Assembly (NCBI GenBank): GCA_951799405.1
Contig: OX637342.1
Span: 1,054,001-1,118,000, forward strand
Length of the DNA stretch: 64,000 nucleotides
Direction of reading: 5' to 3'
Source: Agapetus fuscipes
Lineage: Eukaryota > Arthropoda > Insecta > Trichoptera > Glossosomatidae
Shown: positions 56,190-64,000 of the stretch, one piece after another
Numbering within the stretch: position 1 is the first letter of the stretch
Layout of the letters: each line of letters begins with the position of its first letter
Notes under the pieces: model-generated
The model's input: only the letters and a program-made list of their open reading frames with translations
Database searches by the model: none
Told to the model about the DNA's origin: nothing
Position numbers and translations under genes: made by a program

Positions 56190-59111
56190 ATGGCATTATT
56201 TAAAACTAAATATTCCGGAGGTAAAAATCCCCCAATCGGATCTCCGGGGGGGAACGTTTTAAGTAAAACTAAAACCAAACATTTTGGAACATGGAATGCT
56301 CGGAGCTTGTATGGAGCGGGGAGACTAGAGTGCGCGATGAAGGAAATGCACCGACTTGAAATTGATTTGCTAGGCATAAGTGAGATGAGGTGGAAGGGAA
56401 GTGGAAGAGAGAGCACATCGGAATATGAAATTTACTTCTCTGGAAACAGTGAGCCTGATCACAGACGGGGAGTTGGGTTCATAGTCTCTAAAAAAATGAA
56501 TTCAACAGTTCTTAACTTTGTGGCTCAGTCAGACAGAGTTGCAATGCTACAAATGAAGGGCCATGGAGTAAATACAAATGTGATCCAAGTCTATGCTCCA
56601 ACTGCAGACAAGAATGAGGAAGAAATTGAGGCTTTTTATGAAGACGTCACTGGCGTACTAAAGCTGACTAAGCATGAAGAGGTCACCATTGTCATGGGAG
56701 ATTTTAACTCAAAAGTAGGAGCAGGAGTACCCAATGATGTTATGGGAGCATGGGGCCTGGGTGAGAGAAACGAGAGAGGTGAAAGAATGATTCGTTTCTG
56801 CCAAGAGGAGGGATTTATGATAATGAACACCTTCTACCAGCTCCCAGCAAGAAGACTATATACTTGGAAGTCACCAAGGGATCAAGATGAGCACATAGTA
56901 CGCAACCAGATTGACTACATGCTGATAAATAAAAGATTCAAAAATGCAATCACGTCTGTAAAAACATATCCTGGAGCTGATATTGGATCCGACCATAGTT
57001 TACTAATGGGGAAAATTCTACTAAAACTGAAAAAAGTACCCAAAAAAGTCAAGAAAATTGCAACAGACCCAAGACTACTCAAGGAACAAAACATCAAAGA
57101 AAAGGTGCGAAATGAACTGGAAAACGGAATACAAAACCTATCTGAGGTATCTGAGGTGGAACAATTGTGGAATGGCTTAAAGGATACTATGTGTAAGACC
57201 AGTGAAAAATATCTGAAGACTGCAAAACGAGCACACAAAGAATGGATCACAGATGATATTTTATCCTTAATGGAGGAGAGAAGAAAATGGTTACCAAGGG
57301 ATCGTCAGAAATATAGGGAAGTACACAAAGAAATCCAGAAAAAGATCCGAGAAGCAAAACAAAAGCTGGAAGAGGAGCGATGCACTGAAATGGAAGACCT
57401 TGATAACAGGCACGACACCTTCAATCTCCATAAAAGGATCAAGGAATCAATAAAACAGGGTAGAGGAAGACCCCTTACACAGCTAATGCATAACAATGGT
57501 AATTTAGCAGTGACCATAGATGAAAAAAAGGTGCTATGGGAGACATATGTTGAAGAGCTATATATGGATACACGTAACGAGAGACATGGTGTTGAAATAG
57601 CAATGGACGGCTCCCAGATCCTACAAGATGAGGTTGAGTATGCTATCAAGCAAATAAAAAATGGGAAATCACCCGGTCCAGACAACATCCACGGGGAGAT
57701 TCTGAAGTTAATGGAAGGAAATGCACTCAAAAAGATTACATTGCTATTCAACAAAGTGTATGAAAGTGGTAATCTGCCAGAGGATTGGTTAAAATCCTAC
57801 TTCATCACTATACCAAAGAATATTAATGCTAAAAAATGTGAAGAACATCGAACAATAAGCTTAATGAGTCATGTGATGAAATCTTTCCTGAAAATTATAC
57901 TAAAGAGAATATACCAACAGTGTGACCAACAGTTATCAGCCGAACAGTTTGGTTTTAGGAACGGCTTTGGCACACGAGATGCTCTGTTTGGATTACAGGT
58001 TTTAGTGCAACGTTGTCTCGATATGAATAAAGATGTTTATGTTTGCTTTATTGACTACGAAAAGGCCTTTGACAGAGTGAGACACGACAAGCTGATCAGT
58101 ATACTGAAAGACATTGGGATAGACGATAAAAACACTCGCATTATTGCTAATATATATTGGCAGCAAACTGCTTCAGTGCTTGTAGAGAGTTCAGAGACCA
58201 GACAAATACCCATCAGAAGAGGAGTTAGACAGGGATGCGTACTGTCACCAACACTTTTTAACCTATATTCAGAAAGGATCATGGCGCAAGCACTTCATGA
58301 GGCTAGAGAAGGCATTGTTGTCAACGGGCAGCTGGTAAACAACCTGCGGTATGCCGATGACACAGTCCTACTCGCTGACACTCAGGCGGATCTGCAAACA
58401 TTGTTGACCAGAATAAATGTCGCTAGCAAAGAAGCTGGCATTAACATTAACTTTAAGAAGACCAAGGTCATGGTTATCAGCAGAAACACAAACGCCTCCG
58501 TACATGTAGAACTAGATGGCGAAAGCATTGAAAGATGCACTAGTTACAGGTACCTGGGATGTGTGGTCAACGAAAAGTGGGACATGTGTCAAGAAGTCAG
58601 AAGCAGACTAGAGCAAGCCCGAAATGTCTTCGCTAAAATGAGCAAATTACTGTTGTGCCGAAATTTAAGCCTTGAACTCCGGAAGCGCATAGTGAGGTGC
58701 TACGTTTTCCCAATCGCTCTGTATGGTATGGAGGGATGGACTCTCACGCAGGCACTGGAGAGACGTATTGAAGCATTCGAGATGTGTTTATACCGAAAAA
58801 TGCTTCGGATCTCTTGGCGTGATCGAGTCACCAATGAAGAAGTCCTTCAACGAATGCGCACTACAAAGGAGCTCCTGCCTACCATTAAGCAGAGAAAGCT
58901 AATGTACTTCGGTCACATTATGAGAAATGAGAAGTACCGTCTCCTTCATCTTATCATTCAGGGTAAGATTGAGGGGAGAAGATCTCAGGGACGCCGAAGG
59001 ACATCGTGGCTGAAGAACCTGCGACAGTGGTTCGGCAGAAGCACCAAGTCCCTATTTCGAGCCGCAGCATCAAAACTCAAAATAGCTATGATGATCGCCG
59101 ATCTTCGTTAG
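56190..59111 (+). CDS. Endonuclease-reverse transcriptase of RTE-like LINE, 973 aa, intact
   Basis: This protein nicks target DNA and copies its own RNA there (target-primed reverse transcription). The N-terminal APE-type endonuclease shows WNAR (N36), SEMRW (E65), VYAPT, GDFN (D171, N173), IDYML and SDH (D268, H269). A basic, charged, probably helical linker covers about 275-430. The reverse transcriptase follows, with GKSPGPD near 490, FIDYEKAFD (D622, motif A), RRGVRQGCVLSP (motif B), YADD (721-724, catalytic aspartates) and YLGCVV. The C-terminus carries the RISWRDRVTNEEV and GRRSQGRRRTSW segments recurring in insect RTE-like proteins. All catalytic residues I know to look for are present, there are no internal stops, and the length suits the family. 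The start is the first in-frame ATG after the 5' UTR. Assignment to RTE rather than a neighbouring clade is by motif style and is less certain than the LINE call. Confidence 0.93.
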   Translation: MALFKTKYSGGKNPPIGSPGGNVLSKTKTKHFGTWNARSLYGAGRLECAMKEMHRLEIDLLGISEMRWKGSGRESTSEYEIYFSGNSEPDHRRGVGFIVSKKMNSTVLNFVAQSDRVAMLQMKGHGVNTNVIQVYAPTADKNEEEIEAFYEDVTGVLKLTKHEEVTIVMGDFNSKVGAGVPNDVMGAWGLGERNERGERMIRFCQEEGFMIMNTFYQLPARRLYTWKSPRDQDEHIVRNQIDYMLINKRFKNAITSVKTYPGADIGSDHSLLMGKILLKLKKVPKKVKKIATDPRLLKEQNIKEKVRNELENGIQNLSEVSEVEQLWNGLKDTMCKTSEKYLKTAKRAHKEWITDDILSLMEERRKWLPRDRQKYREVHKEIQKKIREAKQKLEEERCTEMEDLDNRHDTFNLHKRIKESIKQGRGRPLTQLMHNNGNLAVTIDEKKVLWETYVEELYMDTRNERHGVEIAMDGSQILQDEVEYAIKQIKNGKSPGPDNIHGEILKLMEGNALKKITLLFNKVYESGNLPEDWLKSYFITIPKNINAKKCEEHRTISLMSHVMKSFLKIILKRIYQQCDQQLSAEQFGFRNGFGTRDALFGLQVLVQRCLDMNKDVYVCFIDYEKAFDRVRHDKLISILKDIGIDDKNTRIIANIYWQQTASVLVESSETRQIPIRRGVRQGCVLSPTLFNLYSERIMAQALHEAREGIVVNGQLVNNLRYADDTVLLADTQADLQTLLTRINVASKEAGININFKKTKVMVISRNTNASVHVELDGESIERCTSYRYLGCVVNEKWDMCQEVRSRLEQARNVFAKMSKLLLCRNLSLELRKRIVRCYVFPIALYGMEGWTLTQALERRIEAFEMCLYRKMLRISWRDRVTNEEVLQRMRTTKELLPTIKQRKLMYFGHIMRNEKYRLLHLIIQGKIEGRRSQGRRRTSWLKNLRQWFGRSTKSLFRAAASKLKIAMMIADLR

Positions 59112-59133
59112 AAGTGGCACAAGAAGAAGAAGA
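59112..59133 (+). repeat. 3' UTR and (AAG)n tail of the intact LINE
   Basis: After the stop only about 10 bp separate the ORF from a GAAGAAGAAG-type tail that runs directly into the target duplication. A short microsatellite tail instead of poly(A) is usual for RTE elements. Confidence 0.8.
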
Positions 59134-59261
59134 AGCGCTTCCTACGTGTATATTGTATAATAACACTTCAAAATCTCTCTGTTAACTCGGTTGTATATTC
59201 AGAGTTCCCAGATAACACCACGTAAATAAAAAAAAACCTGCTACGAAGTCACATCAGCAAT

Positions 59262-59345
59262 ACCTCTGCGGCACTACAACAAGTGTCATAGACCTCCAGA
59301 TTCTCTGAAATCTAAGGAATTTACCACATAGAATTTCTCAACAAA
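59262..59345 (+). repeat. 3' UTR fragment of the Jockey/CR1-like LINE
   Basis: Shares CTCTG.GGCACTACAACAA and the following GTCATAGACC block with 6720-6790 and the inverse of 18470-18510. No coding sequence remains. Confidence 0.6.
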
Positions 59346-59369
59346 ATTAAGAAGGCCTTTTTTTACTTC

Positions 59370-59545
59370 AAATCTATAATCTAAGTAGCAAAGATAAATT
59401 AACATTAAATTTATACAAATGCTGCATGTGTACTTACAAATTAATATCCAAACCTCAAATGAAAATAAACCCTGCAACTTTTGCTGGCCTTCCCTAAAAC
59501 AGGGGTAATATTAGAAAGATGAACAATTATTTACAGTATGGCTAG
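59370..59545 (-). mobile_element. SINE-A copy, internally deleted
   Basis: CTATAATCTAAGTAGCAAAG, CTGCATGTGTACTTACAAA, CCTAAAACAGGGGTAATATT. Confidence 0.7.
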
Positions 59546-59555
59546 TCAGTCAGTC

Positions 59556-59678
59556 AATATTGCAGGTTCACATGCGGCATGTGCAAGCGCAAAATTATAC
59601 GTGTCTGCTTGTGAGAATGCATACTTATTATAATGTGAATCCCCAATGTTACATACCTTTGCAACGTAGCTGTAGATT
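59556..59678 (+). mobile_element. SINE-A 3' half
   Basis: TGCAGGTTCACATGCGGCAT to TTTGCAACGTAGCTGTAGAT. Confidence 0.75.
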
Positions 59679-60126
59679 GGAACGAACCTGAAAAATATAA
59701 AAATACAGTAAAAGTGTTTTCAAAATATATCAAAATACATATTGAAGATAAACTCGGGATATTCAGACAGAAGAAGTAAGAAGTGCTGAAGATTATTGGC
59801 AGACGCCGGAGTTGCGAAGAGACTTCTATAAACGTTGACTTTAAGAAGTTGCTAACTCCAGAGGCTCGGAACTTCCGAAGTTTCTGATCCAAGCTAAGTA
59901 GAAACTTGGGTAAGTATTCTCACCCATATTTGTGTTCAACAGGTATTTTGAGTGGAGATAAGGATTGAGGAAACAACAAACTTGTATCGAAAATTACTTA
60001 CTTAATGTTACAAATTATCCAAACAACTAAAAATAAATTTCAAAGTCAAAAACATGAAATATCAAGAAATTTATGAAATAATGTGGGTAATTAAAAAGGC
60101 ACAATATACCTACTTACCACGCTGCT

Positions 60127-60424
60127 AACGCTAACGTTACTAAGCTACACATTCAGTGGTACTTCTCCTCCTTTGGGGTTGCACGTGGCAAGTAGAGCCT
60201 TTTTATTTTTACAGATAAGGGGGCTGGTCTCACGCCAACCACTTCAGTTGAAGTAGTTTTTCCCAGTGTACACATTTCATGTGAAAGCTGAGTGAGCCTT
60301 ACCGGTATTTTATGTAGGGTTTGAAACAAACACCGAAACTCATTTATGACAACCTCGTCTGGGTGGAATTTGAACCCGAGCTCTCGGCATGAAATGTAAG
60401 CACTCTACCAACTGAGCTATTTAA
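60127..60424 (-). mobile_element. SINE-C copy
   Basis: TACTAAGCTACACATTCAGTG end on the left, GGTCTCACGCCAACCACTTC, TTTGAACCCGAGCTCTCGGC, CTCTACCAACTGAGCTATTT head on the right. A stray SINE-C tail lies at about 60525-60565. Confidence 0.87.
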
Positions 60425-60565
60425 AAGAAATTGTGTCTGCAGGTAAATGCACTCGACTCTCTTACTTATTCAGAAAAAAATATGATTGATGATTCGTGGA
60501 TCATCTAGGATTTTTTTAAATCGCAACTATACGCAACTAAGCTACACATATAGTGTAACTAAAAA

Positions 60566-61083
60566 TCAATTTTCACTTTTGCCGGTGGACTGCTCTTGGA
60601 CTTAATGTCTCTGGAAAAAAACCTTAACGGTTATATTTAAAATTACAAACAATGAAGAAGCAACGTTTTTTTGCATGGACGTTAGAATTTTTTTCGTGGA
60701 ACAAACGTCTCACGTCTGTATAAATAGGGACTCTAAGCAAGCGATAACCAATTACTAGCCTTTGCCCTAGCAACCCGGTCGTGTGACGTCATAGTTTTAG
60801 TCTGTGAAAGGGTGAATTGAAAAAAAAAATGCTACGCTTTGAGAATCTTTTCATTCACTTTGAAACGTTTAGTGGTTCTCCAACTGTAAAATGTTTACAA
60901 TTGAAAAACCAATGAGGAATTTCAAGATTTTCCACTGATTTCTAGAGGAGTTGATATCGCCCTCTCGTTCATCCACTTTCAGAATGCAATCTGAGTGAAA
61001 GAGATGGATAGACTGTCTGCGTTTTATTGCATGAGTGAAAAGGCTTAGTGAAATGAAATGAGGATTTGTCTTTTGATTATTTT
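60566..61083. other. No gene recognised
   Basis: Mixed composition, possibly unique sequence. No frame longer than about 60 codons and no repeat ends. Confidence 0.4.
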
Positions 61084-61345
61084 ACGGTCAATAGTTCAGG
61101 TGGTAGAATGCTTGCGTTCTACGACAGAGGGTAAGGGTTCGATCCCTATCAATGGGGGTATAGTTTTTTTAGTTCGGCTGATCCATCCTGCTGGAACAGT
61201 CTACTTCTGGAGTTGAGAACGGAGACCTGTGTTGGCAGTTTCAAGACGTTCTTCAAAACACATTTGTTAACGAGAAGCTTCAACACATAAAAGTGCCCTT
61301 GGGATGGTGAGTATATAAATTTAGTTAGTTAGTGTATAAGTTAGT
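61084..61345 (+). mobile_element. tRNA-headed, LINE-tailed chimeric SINE
   Basis: The head (61084-61158) has a tRNA-like A box (AGTTCAGGTGGTAGA) and B box (GGTTCGATCC). From 61192 to a TAA at 61288 the sequence reads WNSLLLELRTETCVGSFKTF, FKTHLLTRSFNT, the last 32 codons of a CR1/L2-like reverse transcriptase. The element ends in TTAGTTAGTTAGT and a (TATC)-rich run. SINEs joining a tRNA head to a LINE 3' end are known; keeping coding sequence from the LINE is less usual. Confidence 0.65.
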
Positions 61346-61442
61346 TATAAATCTATCGATCTCTCTATTGATCTATCTCTCTAGTGCCACTGAAAAGCTC
61401 CGTAAAAAAATGTCCAATCATTATAATTATTATTGAAGTCTG

Positions 61443-61757
61443 TTCGATAGCTAAGTTGGTAGAGTGCTTGCATTCCATGCCAAGAGCTCGGGTTCGAATC
61501 CCAACGAGGGTGTCAGAAATGATTTCCCGTTTCGGTGTTTATTTCAAGACCCAAAATAAAATACCGGCAAGGCTTACTCAGCCTTCACAAGAAATGAATA
61601 ACAGCCTCTTCGGGAGCTGAAAAACTCTCTCAACATCCGAAGTGGTTAAGGCCGGCCTCTTTCTTACCTGTAAAAATAAATGGGTTGTACTCGCCACATG
61701 CGAAACCTTTCTTGGATAACGCGGCTAGAAGTTGCACTATAAGTGAAGCTTAGTTGT
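61443..61757 (+). mobile_element. SINE-C copy, full-length
   Basis: Best copy. Head TTCGATAGCTAAGTTGGTAG and GGGTTCGAATCCCAACGAGG match A and B boxes; then TTTCCCGTTTCGGTGTTTAT, CTTACTCAGCCTTCACAAG, AAGGCCGGCCTC, ACTCGCCACATGCG and AAGCTTAGTTG. A 78-codon frame over it is a by-product. Confidence 0.9.
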
Positions 61758-62488
61758 TCATTGAAGAATTAAAGAAGAAGAGCCTTGTAGAATAGATCAA
61801 AGTTGATTTACTATTTATTTTTATTTTCAAAGAAGTTTTTGAAGCAAAGTAGCAAAAATTGAGTATTAAAAAAAATACGATACATCCAAAATATGTTCGG
61901 ATAGATAATAAAACGACATAGCGTGCTGCATCTGCTTGCATTGCTAACACATGCCCATAGATTAGTACATTCCAACACTACGCATTCACATGCTGAATAC
62001 AGATAGCTATATGAGTCGTATAGAAGCAAAGCAGGCAATCTAGAATTACCTATTTAAAAAATTATCTAAATATACAAAAATACATTAAATCTTTTTTTCG
62101 CCATTTCTATGTATTAAATACGTTTTCGATAAATTCCTAGATTGCTGACTTTGACTTTATACGATTCACATAAAACTTCTTATTTTGACACTTCCGTAAG
62201 TCTTGCTATGCGAGATTTCAAATAGAATAAAAAAACCTTTTTATTTAATACCCAGAAACATTTGTACACAATTTGTCATTTGAATGGAATTATCTGGCTT
62301 TAAGGACCACCATGGTTTTTCAGAGAAAAAAACGTTTTTTTTTGTAAATTATTTTGTAATCTGGATAGCAGCTACTTCTATTTCGGGGAATGGCGAAAAC
62401 AGTTGCTACATTTAGTTAAGATATTTTGTGATTTTGATTTTCTACTGATACTAAATATTTTTATGAGAAAAAGACAAAGAAGAATTTA
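61758..62488. other. No gene recognised
   Basis: AT-rich; overlapping short minus-strand frames share no recognisable motif. Confidence 0.4.
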
Positions 62489-62489
62489 T

Positions 62490-62870
62490 TTTTGTTACTG
62501 TTACTGTATCCTGCCGCCGTTCCACTAGGGGTGGCCGGTACCTCCGCAGATGCGCCTCCACTTTTTTCTGTCCTTACAAACCACTTTCATTTCCTCAATA
62601 TTCATCACCTTTTTCATACATACTCTTCTCTTATTTTCACTCTGCAGGTTCCATTCTTTCGCAATCTCACCTATTTGGTCTAACCATTCTTTCCTCGGCC
62701 TTCCCCTTCCGCGCTTTCCTCTGACATTTCCTTTGTACACTTTCTTCGTTAGTCGTTCATCATTCATTCTTTCGAGATGTCCGAACCATCTCATCGTACT
62801 TTTTTGTACTTTCATTCTCATATTCTCTTTTATATTCTGTTCCGTAATTTCATCTAGTGTCAGCTGATTC
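62490..62870 (-). pseudogene. RT-X LINE C-terminal fragment, 98-codon open frame
   Basis: The best RT-X copy. The protein reads MRMKVQKSTMRWFGHLERMN, then DERLTKKVYKGNVRGKRG, GRPRKEWLDQIGEIAKEW, CMKKVMNIEEMKVVCKD and RKKWRRICGGTGHP. This is the C-terminal tail of a LINE reverse transcriptase; the RT core and endonuclease are missing. A (CAGTAA)n tail lies at 62490-62510. The open frame suggests youth, not function. Confidence 0.8.
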
Positions 62871-62877
62871 TATAAAA

Positions 62878-63095
62878 ATCTAAAACCTAAGTTGCAAAGA
62901 TGTGTTAACATTTTAGGCTCAAATTAAATGCATGCCCACAGACAGGTACATGCAGATTCGCGCCTACACATTCTGCATACAAATAAACAAAACATAGCCT
63001 AGCAGCTCCTGCCACTTTTTCCTGACACGAGGTGGCATTGGCAAAAGTCGACCAATTTTTACAGCACGAAGGGTCAGCTTCATCCTATCAGTGAA
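62878..63095 (-). mobile_element. SINE-A copy, diverged
   Basis: CTAAAACCTAAGTTGCAAAG, CATGCCCACAGACAGGTAC, CCTGACACGAGGTGGCATTG, ending near TCAGTGAAGGAG. Confidence 0.75.
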
Positions 63096-63112
63096 GGAGC
63101 AATTATTCTGGC

Positions 63113-63825
63113 AATATATCGTCTCACATTGGATCTCACATCAATCTCACAATCGAGGAGCAGGTTGACAAAACAATATCCGCTTCATTTTTTGGCCTAC
63201 GCCTACGCCGGGCCTACGCCTACGCCGGGCCTACGCCGGGTGTGGTTAAAACATTGCTGAGTGCTTTTGTGATGTCCCGAATTGATTATTGTTCCACACT
63301 TTATATCGGCCAGTCAAAGAAGCAACTGAACAGATTTCAGTCTGTTTTGAATGCGGCCGCAAGACTGATCTTCGGGATGTCCAAATTCTCTCACATCACT
63401 CCGCTGTTGAAAGCACTACATTGGCTTCGTTTCCCTGAGAGGGTGGTCTACCGTGTGTGTTTGATGGTATTTAAAGCCCTAAATGGTTTGGCTCCATCAT
63501 ATCTGGCAGACATGATTTCCCCCGTTGAGGTGAGTGTGAGAAGGCGGTTACTTAGGTCAGCGGGGTGTCGAGCTGTCAGATTGATGCAGCCTCGCCGTCA
63601 AATACGCACTAATTTTGGGGATCGCGCTTTCCGGTTTGCGGGGCCGATGGAGTGGAACAGACTGCCACCCGGAGTGAGGGTTTCGGAATCTGTTGGCATT
63701 TGTAAGGGAGCACTGAAACGGCACCTTTATAAAATATCTCATTCATGATTAGGAGGGCCCATGAGGTGTGACACATACAAAACGGCGCTCTTTGGTCATG
63801 TAAAAAATTAAATAAATAAATTATC
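63113..63825 (+). pseudogene. CR1/L2-like LINE 3' fragment, open for ~205 codons
   Basis: An uninterrupted frame runs from about 63128 to 63746: HINLTIEEQVDKTISAS, FFGLR, VVKTLLSAFVMSRIDYC, LNAAARLIFG, HITPLLKALHWL, ALNGLAPSYLADM, GDRAF, WNRLPPGV, KGALKRHLYK. This is the connection/C-terminal part of a CR1/L2/Jockey-like reverse transcriptase; the YADD core and endonuclease are missing. No ATG suits the start, so this is a truncated insertion and not a gene. The 3' tail is an AAATTAAATAAATAAATT run. An in-frame minisatellite (63195-63241) lengthens the region before VVKTL. Confidence 0.85.
63195..63241. repeat. GC-rich minisatellite inside the CR1/L2-like frame
   Basis: GCCTACGCC and GCCTACGCCGGG alternate; the repeat keeps the reading frame and encodes LRLRRAYAYAGPTPG just before VVKTLL. 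Confidence 0.8.
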
Positions 63826-63873
63826 CTCATAATTATATCGTCATGTTTAATCCATACTTTGTGAATTGCAGGA

Positions 63874-64000
63874 AAAATGAGAAGTATTCACTCCTGCATC
63901 TCATCAAACAGAGAAGATTTGAAGGAAGACGATAGGAACGCTCCAGGTCAAATGGGAACATCTTGATTGAAGAACCTGAGACAGTGGATTGCCAGAAGTA
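63874..64000 (+). pseudogene. RTE-like LINE 3' fragment, runs off the window edge
   Basis: Reads NEKYSLLHLIKQ then a FEGRR segment and resembles the final 50 residues of the intact LINE, with frame damage after the GRR block. The right end is cut by the window. Confidence 0.75.

Larger units (their letters stand above)
55827..59133 (+). mobile_element. Full-length RTE-like non-LTR retrotransposon (LINE)
   Basis: A complete element is bounded by a perfect 10-bp target duplication, AGCGCTTCCT, at 55817-55826 and 59134-59143. It has a GC-richer 5' UTR of about 360 bp, one long ORF, a very short 3' UTR (about 20 bp after the stop) and a short (AAG)n tail. Single ORF, N-terminal endonuclease, very short 3' UTR and a microsatellite tail are typical of RTE-type LINEs. 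The perfect duplication and the undamaged reading frame imply a recent insertion. Related 3' fragments lie at 12350-12752, 22236-22440 and 63874-64000. Confidence 0.93.

Noticed and set aside
61084..61158. Possible functional tRNA gene
   Set aside because: A and B boxes are present but the T stem and acceptor stem do not pair properly and the sequence runs into a LINE-derived body. SINE head.

Overview
AT-rich, repeat-dense eukaryotic DNA, almost certainly from an arthropod and probably an insect (low confidence on order). The pointers are an RTE-like LINE, tRNA-derived SINEs, short inverted-repeat transposons and hammerhead-ribozyme repeats of the kind known from Penelope-like elements. I found no host protein-coding gene, rRNA or credible functional tRNA gene. 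Nearly everything I can explain is mobile DNA, so this looks like intergenic or heterochromatic sequence. There are no operons, and bacterial-style features do not apply.

Layout. 0-8 kb: hammerhead-like motifs, decayed LINE 3' ends, an inverted-repeat element and the first copies of a ~280-bp SINE-like family (called SINE-A here). 8-16 kb: a 255-bp MITE with a 4-bp target duplication, a LINE fragment split by a SINE-A insertion, an RTE fragment, and tRNA-SINEs of two families (SINE-B, SINE-C). 16-24 kb: a perfect 110-bp-arm palindrome carrying hammerhead-like sequence, a ~0.9-kb degenerate minisatellite, a second LINE fragment and a ribozyme-bearing inverted-repeat element. 24.4-27.9 kb: a complete, young, non-autonomous LTR retrotransposon (apparently identical 641-bp LTRs, CTAT target duplication, tRNA-Lys(CUU) primer site, no gag/pol). 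28-36 kb: SINE-B copies, two back-to-back inverted repeats with hammerhead motifs, more SINE-A, hairpin elements. 36.4-54.3 kb: a ~9-kb segment present twice in direct tandem, near-identical for 8.2 kb and then clearly diverged in the last ~0.75 kb. 55.8-59.1 kb: one intact full-length RTE-like LINE with a 973-codon ORF, 10-bp target duplication and (AAG)n tail. 59-64 kb: SINE-A/C copies, a tRNA-LINE chimera, and CR1/L2-like and RTE-like 3' fragments.

How the parts relate. The intact LINE is a plausible source of enzymatic machinery for related fragments (12.35, 22.2 and 63.87 kb) and perhaps for SINEs, though I see no shared 3' tail proving that. SINE-A moves by retrotransposition: two copies have 7-8-bp target duplications. 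The most unusual content is the set of about nine hammerhead-like motifs, several inside inverted repeats and all sharing one extra nucleotide between the CUGANGA box and stem II. Family names SINE-A/B/C, RT-X and MITE-1 are local labels, not database names. Alignments were made by eye.
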